Source: an uncultured Lachnospiraceae bacterium (GTDB taxonomy: Bacteria; Bacillota; Clostridia; Lachnospirales; Lachnospiraceae). Taken from it: 50,949 nt of DNA. The translations under genes and the position numbers were made by a program. The notes beneath the pieces are model-generated. The model saw nothing but the letters and a program-made list of their open reading frames with translations. It searched no databases and was not told the DNA's origin. Where the stretch lies: positions 1-50,949 of the forward strand of contig CATKXR010000032.1 in assembly GCA_949840805.1 (NCBI GenBank), given 5' to 3'. This document shows positions 18,283-27,189 of this stretch, piece by piece (the stretch's first letter is position 1; each line of letters starts with the position of its first letter).

Positions 18283-18329
18283 GGCAGACAATGATCGGCG
18301 GCGGAATTGTATTAGCAGGGAGAATGAAC

Positions 18330-19178
18330 ATGGCAAAAAGCATTTTTGAAAAAATGGAAAATATCCATGAAGTCAACCGCATGGCAGCAGAGCTGCGGCG
18401 GTTAGGAATGAGGGAAAAGCTAAAGGAACTGGCAGACAAGAACCGGGTAATGGATGAGGATTTTGAGGCGTTTTTTCTGGGGAAGCGGTATTTTCTTGTT
18501 GACGCAGGAGAGACACAGAAGACCTATGACACGGCCAGGGCAAAGATTATGGATGAAATGCTTACCCTGAATGAGCCACTTTTTGGAAACGTGATTGGCG
18601 GTTATCTGCTCCAGTGCTGTAGCGAACCAGGTTTTCAGGAATCTGTGCTTCAAGAGCATAAGACATTACAGAGATGTATTGAATATGTAATGGAGCAGGC
18701 TTACGAACTGTTAGATGAAAACCAGAAAAAAGCCAGAAGGAACACGGCGGTTGCTGTAGTATCAGACCAGGTATTTGAGTGGGTGAAAAACTATTATACC
18801 TTGGATGACAAAGCAGCCCTGGAAGAAAAGCGGAAAAAAGCGGAGAAGGAGTTTGCGGAGCGGAATAAGCCAAAGGAAAACAAGGCTGCGGGTAAGGGAA
18901 CTTCTAAAAAGAAGGCTTCCAAAACCTCCAAAATGTCTAAAGCCTCTAAGACATCAGGAACATCAAAAAAGAGTTCGGAGGCAGGGACTTCTGGAAAAAC
19001 TTGTGCCAGTGGCAATATGGCAGATTCGGAAAAGAGCTTGATAGAGAAAAAGGAAACCAGGGATATGTCATCGGAAAATATCCAGGCAGAGGATTTGCCG
19101 GAGACAGAGCAGAATGTTTCAGAGAAAGGGCAGATAGAAGGGCAAGTGTCTATGTTTAACATGGGACCAGCGGCCTAA
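18330..19178 (+). CDS. pcfK: PcfK-like protein
   Basis: I chose the ATG at 18330 (GGGAG seven bases upstream); an in-frame ATG at 18291 lacks a good ribosome site. The product has 282 residues. The first 160 resemble the PcfK-like family known from conjugative plasmid pCF10 (AKSIFEKMENIHEV..., then GGYLLQCCSEPGF). A Lys/Ser/Thr-rich low-complexity linker follows, and the C-terminus GQVSMFNMGPAA again resembles a QxxMF clamp-binding peptide. PcfK and PcfJ genes usually travel together on Firmicutes conjugative elements, and PcfJ is found just downstream. The biochemical role is unknown. Confidence 0.8.
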   Translation: MAKSIFEKMENIHEVNRMAAELRRLGMREKLKELADKNRVMDEDFEAFFLGKRYFLVDAGETQKTYDTARAKIMDEMLTLNEPLFGNVIGGYLLQCCSEPGFQESVLQEHKTLQRCIEYVMEQAYELLDENQKKARRNTAVAVVSDQVFEWVKNYYTLDDKAALEEKRKKAEKEFAERNKPKENKAAGKGTSKKKASKTSKMSKASKTSGTSKKSSEAGTSGKTCASGNMADSEKSLIEKKETRDMSSENIQAEDLPETEQNVSEKGQIEGQVSMFNMGPAA

Positions 19179-19294
19179 GAAAAGACAATGATATAGCTGA
19201 ACGATGAAAGAACAATCATGTTCAAAGAGAAACGGATACAAGGCGGACCCTTGTATGGAAGCATGAAAAGGAGAAGATAAAGGAGCGTAAAGAG

Positions 19295-19879
19295 ATGATA
19301 CTTGCCTACAAAGGATTTGACCTGGATTTGTCCTGCACATCAAGAGGAAACCGTTTCCAGTATGTCCCTGACCGTTGGAATGAGGAGCCCAGGGCCAAGT
19401 GCGGAGAGAACGGCTTTCACTGCGCGGAGAATCCCCTGGACTGTCTGACTTATTATCCCTGTATGGATAAATCCGTCTACTATCTGGTGGTAGCAGCCGG
19501 AGATATCAATGATGATGAAAATGGCAGCAGAATCTCATGTACCAGGCTGCGACTGGTGAAGCGGTTAAACCTGGAGGAGTTTGTAGCTCACAGTCTGAAT
19601 TATATCTGGAATCATCCCCTTAGGGAGAATAACCGGCGGGTGTGTAAGGAAAGCGGAAGCGGAAAGGAAGGCTTTGTGATTGTGAGAGGAAAATCTCCAA
19701 GAGCCTGCGGGAAGCTGGGGGATGTTCTTGGGATTATAAAAGAAAAAAGCGGAAGCAGAGAGGGAATGGAAATTGGACTTTATATCGTTGACGGCAAGGA
19801 GATTTTGCCGGACACATGGTACAACGTCCACGGAAATCCAGTGAAAAGCATGAGGAAAGGAGCAGCAATTCCAGCATGA
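19295..19879 (+). CDS. ICE protein resembling DUF7666
   Basis: The ATG follows AAAGGAG; 194 residues. The opening (ILAYKGFDLDLSCTSRGNRFQ...) and the block NGFHCAENPLDCLTYYP resemble the 'FHfcenl-dvl-yY' core of DUF7666-type proteins found on phages and ICEs. The C-terminus is a short strand-rich domain (GLYIVDGKEILPDTWY). Its stop overlaps the next start by 4 nt (ATGA), so translation is coupled to the PcfJ gene start. Function unknown. Confidence 0.6.
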   Translation: MILAYKGFDLDLSCTSRGNRFQYVPDRWNEEPRAKCGENGFHCAENPLDCLTYYPCMDKSVYYLVVAAGDINDDENGSRISCTRLRLVKRLNLEEFVAHSLNYIWNHPLRENNRRVCKESGSGKEGFVIVRGKSPRACGKLGDVLGIIKEKSGSREGMEIGLYIVDGKEILPDTWYNVHGNPVKSMRKGAAIPA

Positions 19880-20034
19880 AGAAATCACAGTTAAAGAAAC
19901 TGAAATGCTTAAATGCAACAAGGCAGATCATGGAGATGGCAAAAAAGGAAGTGCCAAAGAGAAATGAGTATGACAATCGGGAATCCTTCAGCCGGGGGCT
20001 TTTTATGAGGTGCCAGGTGAGAAGGGAATCCTGA
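19876..20034 (+). pseudogene. PcfJ N-terminal fragment, split off by a frameshift
   Basis: GGAAAGGAGCAG precedes the ATG. The 52-codon frame MKKSQLKKLKCLNATRQIM... ends out of frame shortly after CTTTTT at 19999-20004. If that run had one more T, the frame would read SRGLFYEVPGEKGILKVSL and join the long PcfJ frame without a break. The short frame is therefore the true start of PcfJ, not an independent gene. Ribosomal -1 slippage on the T-run is an alternative explanation. Confidence 0.65.
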
Positions 20035-22169
20035 AGGTGTCGCTGTTTCTCACAAGGGACCTGCGCATAGGGAGCCATAGGCCTGTGTATCAGGTATTTG
20101 TAGACAGGGAGGCCAGAGACTTTGTGACCTGGGATTCTGTTCTGGAGAAATGGAGAGGGGCCAAGGTGGATTATCTGGATTGGCCTCATGCATTCTGGGG
20201 AACGGATAGATATATGGGTCCCAAAGATAACAAGATCCTGCAAACGTATCTGGGCGTTTCGGAAGGCGGATACAAGGGGCTTTTGGAATATCAGAGAAAA
20301 ATACGGGAGGAACAGCTTAAGAAAAGGCACAAAAAGCAGACAGACCCCTGGGACCGGTATCTGGAGCAGGTTCCGGAATTGCCAAAGGACTGGGACCACT
20401 GGGTAGACAAGGAGGGAATCGGACAGAATTACATGTTCTACGATTACTCCAGGAAAAAGAACCAGAAAGGGTATTGCAGCTGGTGTGAGAAGGAGGTCCC
20501 CATTGAAAAGCCCAAACACAAGAAAGAAGGCATGTGTCCAGCCTGCGGCCATAAAATCCAGTTTAAGGCCAGGGGACGGGCAGGCAGCTTCTGGACCGAT
20601 AAGCGGTATGTCTATCTGCTCCAGGAGTGCCGGGACGGAATGGTGCTGCGGGAGTTTCGGGCATGGCGCTGTTATAAGAAAGGAGAATACGAAAACCCGG
20701 ACTATATCTGCCAGGAAGAGAGACGGGTCATTTATGAAGACGGCATGACAGCCAGAACCTTCTATTATGGGTTATACAAAAAGAGAGATTTCCGGTGGAT
20801 TGAAACCAGCAGTCTGAGCTATGACCGTCCCAGCGTATACTGGCAGTATTTTAAAGAAAAGTATGAGGGACAGTTGTATGGTATTTCCTTGCCGGACCCG
20901 GAGTGCCGGGGACTTATGCGGACGGGGCTGGCCCAGTTTGCCAGACAGAGAGAGCAGACCGATCCGGAGCAGTATTTGTATCATTTAAGGAAGAAACCTT
21001 ATCTGGAGAGGCTGGTAAAATGCGGCTTGTTCCGGCTAGCTGAGGAGGTCTACAATGGGAAGACGGAACTTAAGATCAGAGAGTCTTCGGATTTTGCCAA
21101 ATCCATTGGCATAGACCGATACCGGATGAAGCGGCTCAGGGAGCATGACGGAGGGAGCGTGTATCTGAAATGGCTGATCTTAGAGAAACATCAGGGAAAA
21201 GAAATACCGGATTCGGTGATTAACTATTTTTCCGGATACCAGATTGAGCCGAAAGACCTGGATTTCATATCGGAGCAAATGAGCGTGGTGCGGATTAAAA
21301 ATTATCTGGAAAAACAGCACAAATTGTCCGGAAGACCGCCCAAAGAGCTTCTTTCCACTTGGGCAGATTATCTTTCCATGTCGTTCAGGCTGAGAAGGGA
21401 TATTACCAGGGAGATTTTTTTCAAACCCAGGAATCTTCTGGAGAGCCATGATGAGGCTGTGGAGCTGTGCGGGAATAAAGAGATTGCCATGCGTGCAGTG
21501 GAAGTTACTAAGAAATATCCGGATGTTGATAAAATCTGCCAGTCCATAAAAGAAAAGTTTGAATTTGCGGATAGGAAGTACCGGATTGTGGCGCCGGAGA
21601 AGGTGGAGGATATCATGTATGAAGGGCAGGCATTAAGGCACTGCGCCGATTCCAGTGATATCTATTATGAACGGATTCAAAACCGGGAGTCCTATATTAT
21701 GTTTCTTCGGAAGGCGGAGGAGCCGGACAAGCCCTATTATACCCTGGAGGTGGAGCCGGACGGGACAATCCGGCAGAAACGGACCGTAGGCGACAGGCAG
21801 AATAAGGACTTAGAGGACGCTGTGGTATTTTTAAGGAAATGGCAGGAGGAGATCCAGAAGCGGCTTACTCTGGAGGATTACCGGCTTGCAAAGGAAAGCT
21901 CCAGGCTCCGGGTGGAGGAATTTAAGAAGCTGCGGGAGGAAAAGGCAAAGATCTGGCATGGGCATTTGCAGGGACAGCTGCTGACGGATGTGCTGGAGAG
22001 AGATTTGATGGAGGCAGTGAGAAGTGCGGAAATGGGAGACAGGAATCTGGGGTTGCCGGGAGACGGTTTAGTAAGCGGCAATTTAGCAGGTGAATGTGAG
22101 AAACGTATCAAGCAGGGAGAGCAGGAAACAGAGCAGAAGGAGAAGCTGGTTCTGGCTGTGGCAGCATGA
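20010..22169 (+). CDS. pcfJ: PcfJ-like protein (main part)
   Basis: The 719-residue frame has a nominal GTG start, but the natural start is probably at 19876 (see the fragment before it). It carries a Zn-ribbon (YCSWCEKEV...GMCPACGHK, about residues 155-180). Its C-terminal third holds the conserved PcfJ block IMYEGQALRHCADSSDIYYE, ESYIMFLR and a VEPDGTIRQKRTVGDRQN strand. PcfJ proteins accompany PcfK on conjugative plasmids and ICEs and have no proven activity. The gene follows the DUF7666-like gene in an operon. Confidence 0.85.
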   Translation: MPGEKGILKVSLFLTRDLRIGSHRPVYQVFVDREARDFVTWDSVLEKWRGAKVDYLDWPHAFWGTDRYMGPKDNKILQTYLGVSEGGYKGLLEYQRKIREEQLKKRHKKQTDPWDRYLEQVPELPKDWDHWVDKEGIGQNYMFYDYSRKKNQKGYCSWCEKEVPIEKPKHKKEGMCPACGHKIQFKARGRAGSFWTDKRYVYLLQECRDGMVLREFRAWRCYKKGEYENPDYICQEERRVIYEDGMTARTFYYGLYKKRDFRWIETSSLSYDRPSVYWQYFKEKYEGQLYGISLPDPECRGLMRTGLAQFARQREQTDPEQYLYHLRKKPYLERLVKCGLFRLAEEVYNGKTELKIRESSDFAKSIGIDRYRMKRLREHDGGSVYLKWLILEKHQGKEIPDSVINYFSGYQIEPKDLDFISEQMSVVRIKNYLEKQHKLSGRPPKELLSTWADYLSMSFRLRRDITREIFFKPRNLLESHDEAVELCGNKEIAMRAVEVTKKYPDVDKICQSIKEKFEFADRKYRIVAPEKVEDIMYEGQALRHCADSSDIYYERIQNRESYIMFLRKAEEPDKPYYTLEVEPDGTIRQKRTVGDRQNKDLEDAVVFLRKWQEEIQKRLTLEDYRLAKESSRLRVEEFKKLREEKAKIWHGHLQGQLLTDVLERDLMEAVRSAEMGDRNLGLPGDGLVSGNLAGECEKRIKQGEQETEQKEKLVLAVAA

Positions 22170-22265
22170 TTTTTTGGTGGCTATTGGAGAGGCTGGGAGA
22201 TAGTTGTTTCTGTATAAGGAAGGATGTGGTTACTTGTGGGAGAGGAATGTAAAGGGGTAAAGACA

Positions 22266-22450
22266 GTGGAGTTCAGTGAAACGGATCTGGAGTTACTGTA
22301 TGACGCCTGCGTTTTTTATGGCGGCCGTCTTACTGCAATCAATAAGGAACTGATCGGCTGTATGGGGTTGCCATAAAATTGGAGGGTAAAGCAAAAGAAG
22401 CTTACCAGATGGCACTGCGGATTGCGAAGCAGATGGGTGACAAGGAGTAA
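22266..22450 (+). pseudogene. Small ICE gene with a one-base deletion
   Basis: A GTG frame (VEFSETDLELLYDACVFYGG...) with AAAGGGG upstream stops at 22376. An adjacent frame continues as YGVAIKLEGKAKEAYQMALR and ends at 22450. Reading GGCCTG instead of GGCTG near 22357 joins them as ...KELIGLYGVAIKLEG..., a protein of about 62 residues. It lies directly before the DUF6809 gene. The family is unnamed as far as I know. Confidence 0.55.
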
Positions 22451-22464
22451 GGAGGAGAGACGGT

Positions 22465-22869
22465 ATGGAATTTTATCAGACAAATGGAGGAAAGAAGTTT
22501 TTTGAAGTTCAGCTTCCGAAATTGATTCGGGCATTGGAGGATGTGACAGAGGCTTTGAACCGAAAGCAGGCTCCAGTGGTGCTGCCAGCAGAGGTGGGAG
22601 ACGATTTCCTGAGAGAACTTTACTTTGGGAATGTGGGCATTGGAGTAAGTTCTACAGAAGGTTACAGCAATGAGAAGCTGAAAGAGATTACACTTCTTCA
22701 GGAGGAATTAAAAAGGGAACTGAATGAGGAACAATGGAAGCTGTTTGAAACATGCAGTTGTAAGATGAGTGGATATACTTCATCGGAGAGCTGCCGGATG
22801 TTCCAGCATGGGTTCCGGCTGGCGGTAAAGCTGATTGTGGCTGGGCTTGGTGCGCAGGGAGAGAGTTGA
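22465..22869 (+). CDS. DUF6809-family protein
   Basis: AAGGAGGAGAGACGG precedes the ATG; 134 residues. The pattern of a central charged helix pair (LQEELKRELNEEQWKLFETC) followed by FQHGFRLAVKLIVAGL at the C-terminus matches DUF6809, a small helical family common on Clostridial mobile elements. Function unknown. It starts 15 nt after the broken small gene, in the same operon. Confidence 0.7.
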   Translation: MEFYQTNGGKKFFEVQLPKLIRALEDVTEALNRKQAPVVLPAEVGDDFLRELYFGNVGIGVSSTEGYSNEKLKEITLLQEELKRELNEEQWKLFETCSCKMSGYTSSESCRMFQHGFRLAVKLIVAGLGAQGES

Positions 22870-23196
22870 TGGAAAACAGATACATGAGCAACAGATATAT
22901 GGGCAATGGTTAGCGGTTGTACCCGGCAAGCTAAGGGAACATAAGCAGAGAGTGCTTTTACACACAAAGGTGTGAAACTATGGGGAGGCAGGAAAGTTAG
23001 GCTGCTTCCCCATAGAAAGATTCAGGAAAAAGATTTTTCCGCTTCTCCCTAAAATATCGGTAGGAATCCCGGTATTTTTTGGTATAATGAAAGTAGGACA
23101 GCGATTGGACAGCAGCGGGAGAACTGGCAGCAGACAGGCGAAAGTGGAATTGCTCAGACTTAAGGCAGGGAAGACAGTGGTGGGAGGTGCGGTTCC
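22870..23196. other. Intergenic region with hairpin and extended -10 promoter
   Basis: CTATGGGGAGGCAG (22978-22991) pairs with CTGCTTCCCCATAG (23002-23015), a long stem without a T-run. An extended -10 TGGTATAAT (23080-23088) probably drives the ATPase gene. No gene is supported here. Confidence 0.55.
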
Positions 23197-24561
23197 ATGT
23201 ATCTGAAACGAAAAATATATGACCGAATGCTGGAATGGAAGAGTGACAGAAGCCATAGTACCTTAGAGATAAGCGGTGCCAGGCAGGCCGGAAAGACCTA
23301 TATAGTCAATAAATTCGCGGATGAAAATTTCAAGCATAAAATCTACATGAATCTGTTTGACCTTTCCGGAAAGCAGTTTATGGAGTGCTATCAGAAAGCA
23401 ATGGAATGGGTTCCGGGAAACAGACGGCCGGAGTTTCCGCTTCATGAGGCGGTCCGCCTATATGAACCTTCCTTTCAGGATTGTGAGGACACGGTGATTA
23501 TCATTGATGAGATTCAGGAATCTTCAGAGATTTATAACCGGATCAGAGAGTTTACCAGACAGTTTCAGGCACGATTTATCGTCACGGGAAGTTACCTTGG
23601 ACGGGTGCTGGAACCGGAGTTCCACTATGCCAGCGGGGACATTACAAAGCTGCGGATTTATACCCTTTCCTTTGAGGAATTTCTGGAGGCGCTGGACGGG
23701 GAACTTTGCCAGACATGGAGAAACCTTCCTTTGCCTGAGGCAGATGACAGCTGCCCGGAAGTGTATGACCGGCTGAGACTGGCCTATGACCAGTACTGCC
23801 AGATTGGCGGCTATCCGAAAGTAGTGGAAGCATATTTGGAAAGACGGGATATCCTGGAAGCCCAGAAGGAGCTGGTGTGGATTATCCAGATTTTTTTGGA
23901 AGAATCCATGCGGTATTTTAAGGATATTACGGATATCAGTGTGTTTACTAATATTTTCTTAAGTATCTGCCGTATCCTTTTGCGGGAAAAGAAGGGACTG
24001 GAGGAGGACAGTGTCAGTGAGGAACTGCAAAAGCTGGTGACGAAGAATTATTCCAGCAACCTGTCAAAAGAAACCTGCAACCGGGCGATTAGCTGGCTGT
24101 ACCATTCGGGGATTATCGGATTCTGCGGAAAGATTATTGAAATGGACTTTCTGGATTTTAAGCCGGGAAGACGGTGCTTTTTTATGGACCCAGGGGTTGC
24201 GGCCTACTATTTAAACAGGGTAGGAACTACGGAGGCGGCTGTTAACGGAACGCTGAATGAGAATTATGTGTTCATCAATCTTTTGAAACGCCAGGATTTC
24301 CCGGAGGAGATTACCTTTGAAATGCCGGCATTTGCCACATATAAGGGCGGAGAGATTGACTATGTGGTGCAGACAATTCGGGGACACAGAAGATATCTGG
24401 TGGAAGTGAAATCAGGAAAGGGAAGGGCGGCTACTGCCCTTAAAGCATTGGAGGCTGGAAAGGCGGATTACCTGCTGTATCTGAAGGGCAATACCAAGGG
24501 CGGCAGGGAAGGGAAAATTTTTACGCTGCCTTTGTATATGCTGGAACGGTTTGAATTTTAG
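23197..24561 (+). CDS. AAA_14/DUF4143-type ATPase
   Basis: A 454-residue protein. Walker A reads ISGARQAGKTYIV (about 25-37), Walker B TVIIIDEIQES, and sensor 1 ARFIVTGSYLGR. A winged-helix middle follows. The C-terminal DUF4143 part ends in a PD-(D/E)xK-like core, GGEIDYVV...YLVEVKSGKG. This family is very common in gut anaerobes; substrates are unknown, and the nuclease-like domain suggests DNA dealing. It has its own promoter and terminator, so it is an independent cargo gene within the ICE. Confidence 0.9.
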   Translation: MYLKRKIYDRMLEWKSDRSHSTLEISGARQAGKTYIVNKFADENFKHKIYMNLFDLSGKQFMECYQKAMEWVPGNRRPEFPLHEAVRLYEPSFQDCEDTVIIIDEIQESSEIYNRIREFTRQFQARFIVTGSYLGRVLEPEFHYASGDITKLRIYTLSFEEFLEALDGELCQTWRNLPLPEADDSCPEVYDRLRLAYDQYCQIGGYPKVVEAYLERRDILEAQKELVWIIQIFLEESMRYFKDITDISVFTNIFLSICRILLREKKGLEEDSVSEELQKLVTKNYSSNLSKETCNRAISWLYHSGIIGFCGKIIEMDFLDFKPGRRCFFMDPGVAAYYLNRVGTTEAAVNGTLNENYVFINLLKRQDFPEEITFEMPAFATYKGGEIDYVVQTIRGHRRYLVEVKSGKGRAATALKALEAGKADYLLYLKGNTKGGREGKIFTLPLYMLERFEF

Positions 24562-24606
24562 AATTTGAATTTTAGAATCAAAAGAAAGAATAGAAATGTT
24601 AGGAAG

Positions 24607-24634
24607 AAAGGCCGTAGGAAACTGCGGCCTTTTG
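24607..24634 (+). terminator. Terminator after the AAA_14 ATPase gene
   Basis: AAAGGCCGTAG (24607-24617), GGAA loop, CTGCGGCCTTT (24622-24632), then T. Confidence 0.85.
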
Positions 24635-24679
24635 TGATACCACAATATGCGAAGGATTCGGAAAAAGAAGGAGGAGCCT

Positions 24680-24886
24680 ATGGAGTTAAAGGGAAAATGG
24701 CTTGATGAATACTGCAACAGCTGTGGCCGGCAGATCAGTACCTGGGACAAGCGGATATCAAAGGTACTGGCCTACAAATATCCCTGCTGTGAGGACTGTA
24801 TTGCAAAGGAATATGACATGGAGCCGGAGGATCTTCGCAGGCGCATGGAAAATGTCTTTGGAATGCGCCCTTGTCTGGGACTGTAG
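24680..24886 (+). CDS. Small four-cysteine ICE protein
   Basis: The ATG at 24680 is preceded by AAGGAGGAG; an upstream in-frame ATG at 24647 has no ribosome site. The product has 68 residues. Cysteines in EYCNSCGRQ and PCCEDCIAKEY form two CxxC pairs, so it is probably a small zinc-binding protein. It is followed 9 bp later by the next Cys-rich ICE gene. No family name is known to me. Confidence 0.7.
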   Translation: MELKGKWLDEYCNSCGRQISTWDKRISKVLAYKYPCCEDCIAKEYDMEPEDLRRRMENVFGMRPCLGL

Positions 24887-24895
24887 GGGTTTGCC

Positions 24896-26077
24896 ATGAA
24901 AGAGTACAACCTTTTTACACAAAAACTCTTTGAGCAGGGTTATACCTTTGAGAACTATCCCGGTTATGCCAAAATGCCCAATCCGGTTTGCGACCGGAAA
25001 TTATTTGACATTATGGGAGGCTTCCAATATGAAAACTGGTATCAGAACCAGAAGGTCTATTCCACCGGCTGTGGGCTTTTGTGCCGGGGGTCGGATTTCT
25101 CAAACGGATATATGTCTTATATGGGGATTGACTGGAAGCCGGAAAATAATAATCCGGTGATCTCCTGTCCTTATAAAAAGGAACGGTGTATGCTCCGCAG
25201 CCCCTTGCTGGACCATGTTGAAGGCGGTGGTATCTGCAAAATCAGCCAGTGCGACTGTCATGAGGTGGATGTGCCTTATGAGTATGAACACAGCAAGGAT
25301 CGGGTTTGGGATGAACGTCACAAGAGAATCCGGGAAAAATATGAGGAGCTAAAGAGACAGAAGAAAGGCCATGTCTGCTACTGGCAGACCAGCTATAACG
25401 AATGGACGGAGCAGTGGGAGCAGAGGTATGACCCGATGGAATGTGCCAGGATGTGTATGAATACAGGCGGAACCTGCGACCTGAAGCACACGCCGATTTC
25501 CAAAAAGCGGGGGAATGTATTCTATGATGTGAAGATTACAAAAATCCGCCGTGACGGCACGCTGTTTGACGGACAGAAGGAGATCAGTATTCAAAAGGGG
25601 TGCCGGTTGCTGGAAACAGGCAAATCCATGACAATCTGTGAGAACATTGTGCGGTATGGGAGAAAACAGATTATCAGCCATGAGCATATGAAGTACCATA
25701 GTGAGATGTTTATTTATGGCTGGAAAGTGGAAGTCTTAAACATCCGGGCCGAACATAGGGAGAGCCGGGATCTGCTTCAGGACTTGCAGGATATCCGGGA
25801 GGGAATCACCATTGTCCATGCTTCGGATCAGGAGAAGAGGAACAAGGAACTGAAAAAGCAGAACCGTGCGAAGCAGAAAGAAAAGCGAGAGAAAAGGCTG
25901 GAGCAGAAGATTGTGCAGAATGGCTGGGACAGTCTGGAGCCGTTTTCCCTGGATTATCACCATGCTTTGAAGTGGTTTGGGCAGGAGAAGATAGAGGCTT
26001 TGGAGAGACGACATCAGAAGTATCTGGAGGAGGAACGGAACAAGCCCCAGCAGATGAGTCTGTTTGAGTTTATGTAG
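24896..26077 (+). CDS. Cys-rich ICE protein ending in a beta-clamp-binding motif
   Basis: A 393-residue protein. The N-terminal half has many cysteines (STGCGLLCRGSDF, ISCPYKKERCML, GICKISQCDCHEVD, MECARMCMNTGGTCDL) that probably bind metal. A basic coiled-coil-like stretch lies around residues 310-345 (KKQNRAKQKEKREKR). The last residues, QQMSLFEFM, match the QxxLF peptide that binds the DNA-polymerase sliding clamp. It lies between the small zinc protein and the integration module. Function unknown. Confidence 0.7.
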   Translation: MKEYNLFTQKLFEQGYTFENYPGYAKMPNPVCDRKLFDIMGGFQYENWYQNQKVYSTGCGLLCRGSDFSNGYMSYMGIDWKPENNNPVISCPYKKERCMLRSPLLDHVEGGGICKISQCDCHEVDVPYEYEHSKDRVWDERHKRIREKYEELKRQKKGHVCYWQTSYNEWTEQWEQRYDPMECARMCMNTGGTCDLKHTPISKKRGNVFYDVKITKIRRDGTLFDGQKEISIQKGCRLLETGKSMTICENIVRYGRKQIISHEHMKYHSEMFIYGWKVEVLNIRAEHRESRDLLQDLQDIREGITIVHASDQEKRNKELKKQNRAKQKEKREKRLEQKIVQNGWDSLEPFSLDYHHALKWFGQEKIEALERRHQKYLEEERNKPQQMSLFEFM

Positions 26078-26640
26078 AACAGCAAGGCGTATTATCAGGG
26101 GGGCAGCTTTTAAATACGAAAGCTGCTCTCTGATTGTAAATGAATCTGAAATTATCTGAGAAAAATTCCAAAAAAGTCTTATGAGAATCCTATTTATTTT
26201 ATGAAAGGCCCAAAGGTAAGTGTACCTTGACAGCAGAATAGGTTCAGTTGTTCTGTAACGCAGGCAGATTCTGAGCATGCGGGGGATACGCTATGGCAGG
26301 GATTCGCTGCCGCGATAAATATCCACTCAAAATAGGCCCTGGCAAGGGCCTGATGGCTTTGGCAGGTATTTGGCAGAATGTATCAATATGTCAATAACAT
26401 TCTTAACCGGATTTGCCTTCAAAGCTGTGCGAAGAAAAGAATCTGCCGGAGACTTGTGGGGACTGTCCCTCACCGAAGGAGGGGAGGCGAAGCCGTGATG
26501 GCAAGATCCGGCCTGGTTTAAGCCGTTTTGCAAACGGGCAGGACAACTCCGGTGCCGGGGGACGGGGAAATACGGCACAGAGATTTGCTTTGGAGAATAG
26601 GGATCAGATATTCATTTGAATATATAATATAGTGGAAAAG
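26078..26640. other. 560-bp non-coding region upstream of xis
   Basis: Two hairpins are visible: GCAGCTTT/AAAGCTGC (26103-26126) and AGGCCC/GGGCCT (26334-26351). A short Arg-rich frame at 26413-26619 looks accidental and has no ribosome site. The region is a plausible place for regulatory or transfer sequences, but I see nothing decisive. Confidence 0.4.
26608..26628 (+). promoter_or_regulatory. Palindromic operator overlapping the xis -10 box
   Basis: ATATTCA-TT-TGAATAT (26608-26623) is a perfect palindrome. TATAAT at 26623-26628 overlaps its right arm by one base, 21 bp before the xis ATG. Confidence 0.55.
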
Positions 26641-26648
26641 GAGAACTT

Positions 26649-26836
26649 ATGGACAAACCATTATTATCAGTTGAGGAATTTTGTGAGTATCTTGGTATTG
26701 GAAAACAAAAGCTGGTGAGATTTTGCGGAAACCGGACTGCAAATTTGTAGTGCGTATAGGAAGACGTGTGATGATACATAGGGAGCTTCTGGACGTGGAG
26801 TTAAATAAAAACGCCAAATTCCAGCTAAAAATGTAA
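26649..26836 (+). pseudogene. xis: Excisionase (Tn916-type Xis) with a one-base frameshift
   Basis: AAAAGGAGAAC precedes the ATG. The frame opens MDKPLLSVEEFCEYLGIGK, the winged-helix start of small excisionases, then stops at TAG. The -1 frame continues EILRKPDCKFVVRIGRRVMI and ends at 26836. If the run in GGAAAACAAAAG had one more A, the gene would read GIGKTKAGEILRKPDCK as a single protein of about 62 residues. Xis bends the att DNA and steers the integrase towards excision; without it the element should be fixed. A P-site slip on AAAA is possible. Confidence 0.7.
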
Positions 26837-26884
26837 ATGTTTTTCTGACTGAAGGCAGAATATTAAAAAATTTCAAAAATGCCC

Positions 26885-26914
26885 TTGACATTTTAAAAAT
26901 CGTTTTGATAGCAT
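26885..26914 (+). promoter_or_regulatory. Promoter for the integrase
   Basis: -35 TTGACA (26885-26890), 18-bp spacer, weak -10 TAGCAT (26909-26914), about 150 bp before int. Confidence 0.55.
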
Positions 26915-27060
26915 AGAGTGTGAAGGTAACGAAAAAAGGCCTGCAACACTCATGTTCTGCCGTTTGGAGGAAGGCAGTTATAAATGAGGCATTTAAGTGG
27001 TTTTTTAATAATTTGCACAAATCTTTTAGTGGAAAAACAAGCACGAAAGGAAGGCAGATT

Positions 27061-27189
27061 ATGGGAAAAGACTTAAAAGGTAAGGAACTCGGAAGGGGGT
27101 TATCTCAAAGACCGGATGGAAGGTACATAGCCAGGGCACAGGTAGAGGGAAAACCAATCACATGTATGGATGGAATGCAACGCAGCTGA
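27061..27189 (+). pseudogene. Integrase N-terminal (arm-binding) fragment
   Basis: ACGAAAGGAAGGC precedes the ATG at 27061. The frame MGKDLKGKELGRGLSQRPDG followed by RYIARAQVEGKPIT is the arm-site DNA-binding start of Tn916-type integrases. It runs off frame around 27160 and stops at 27189. Restoring ACATTG from ACATG would read KPITLYGWNATQLKKD and join the main part. Confidence 0.7.

Noticed and set aside
26413..26619. A 68-codon frame upstream of xis
   Set aside because: No ribosome site, odd composition and overlap with hairpins and operator.
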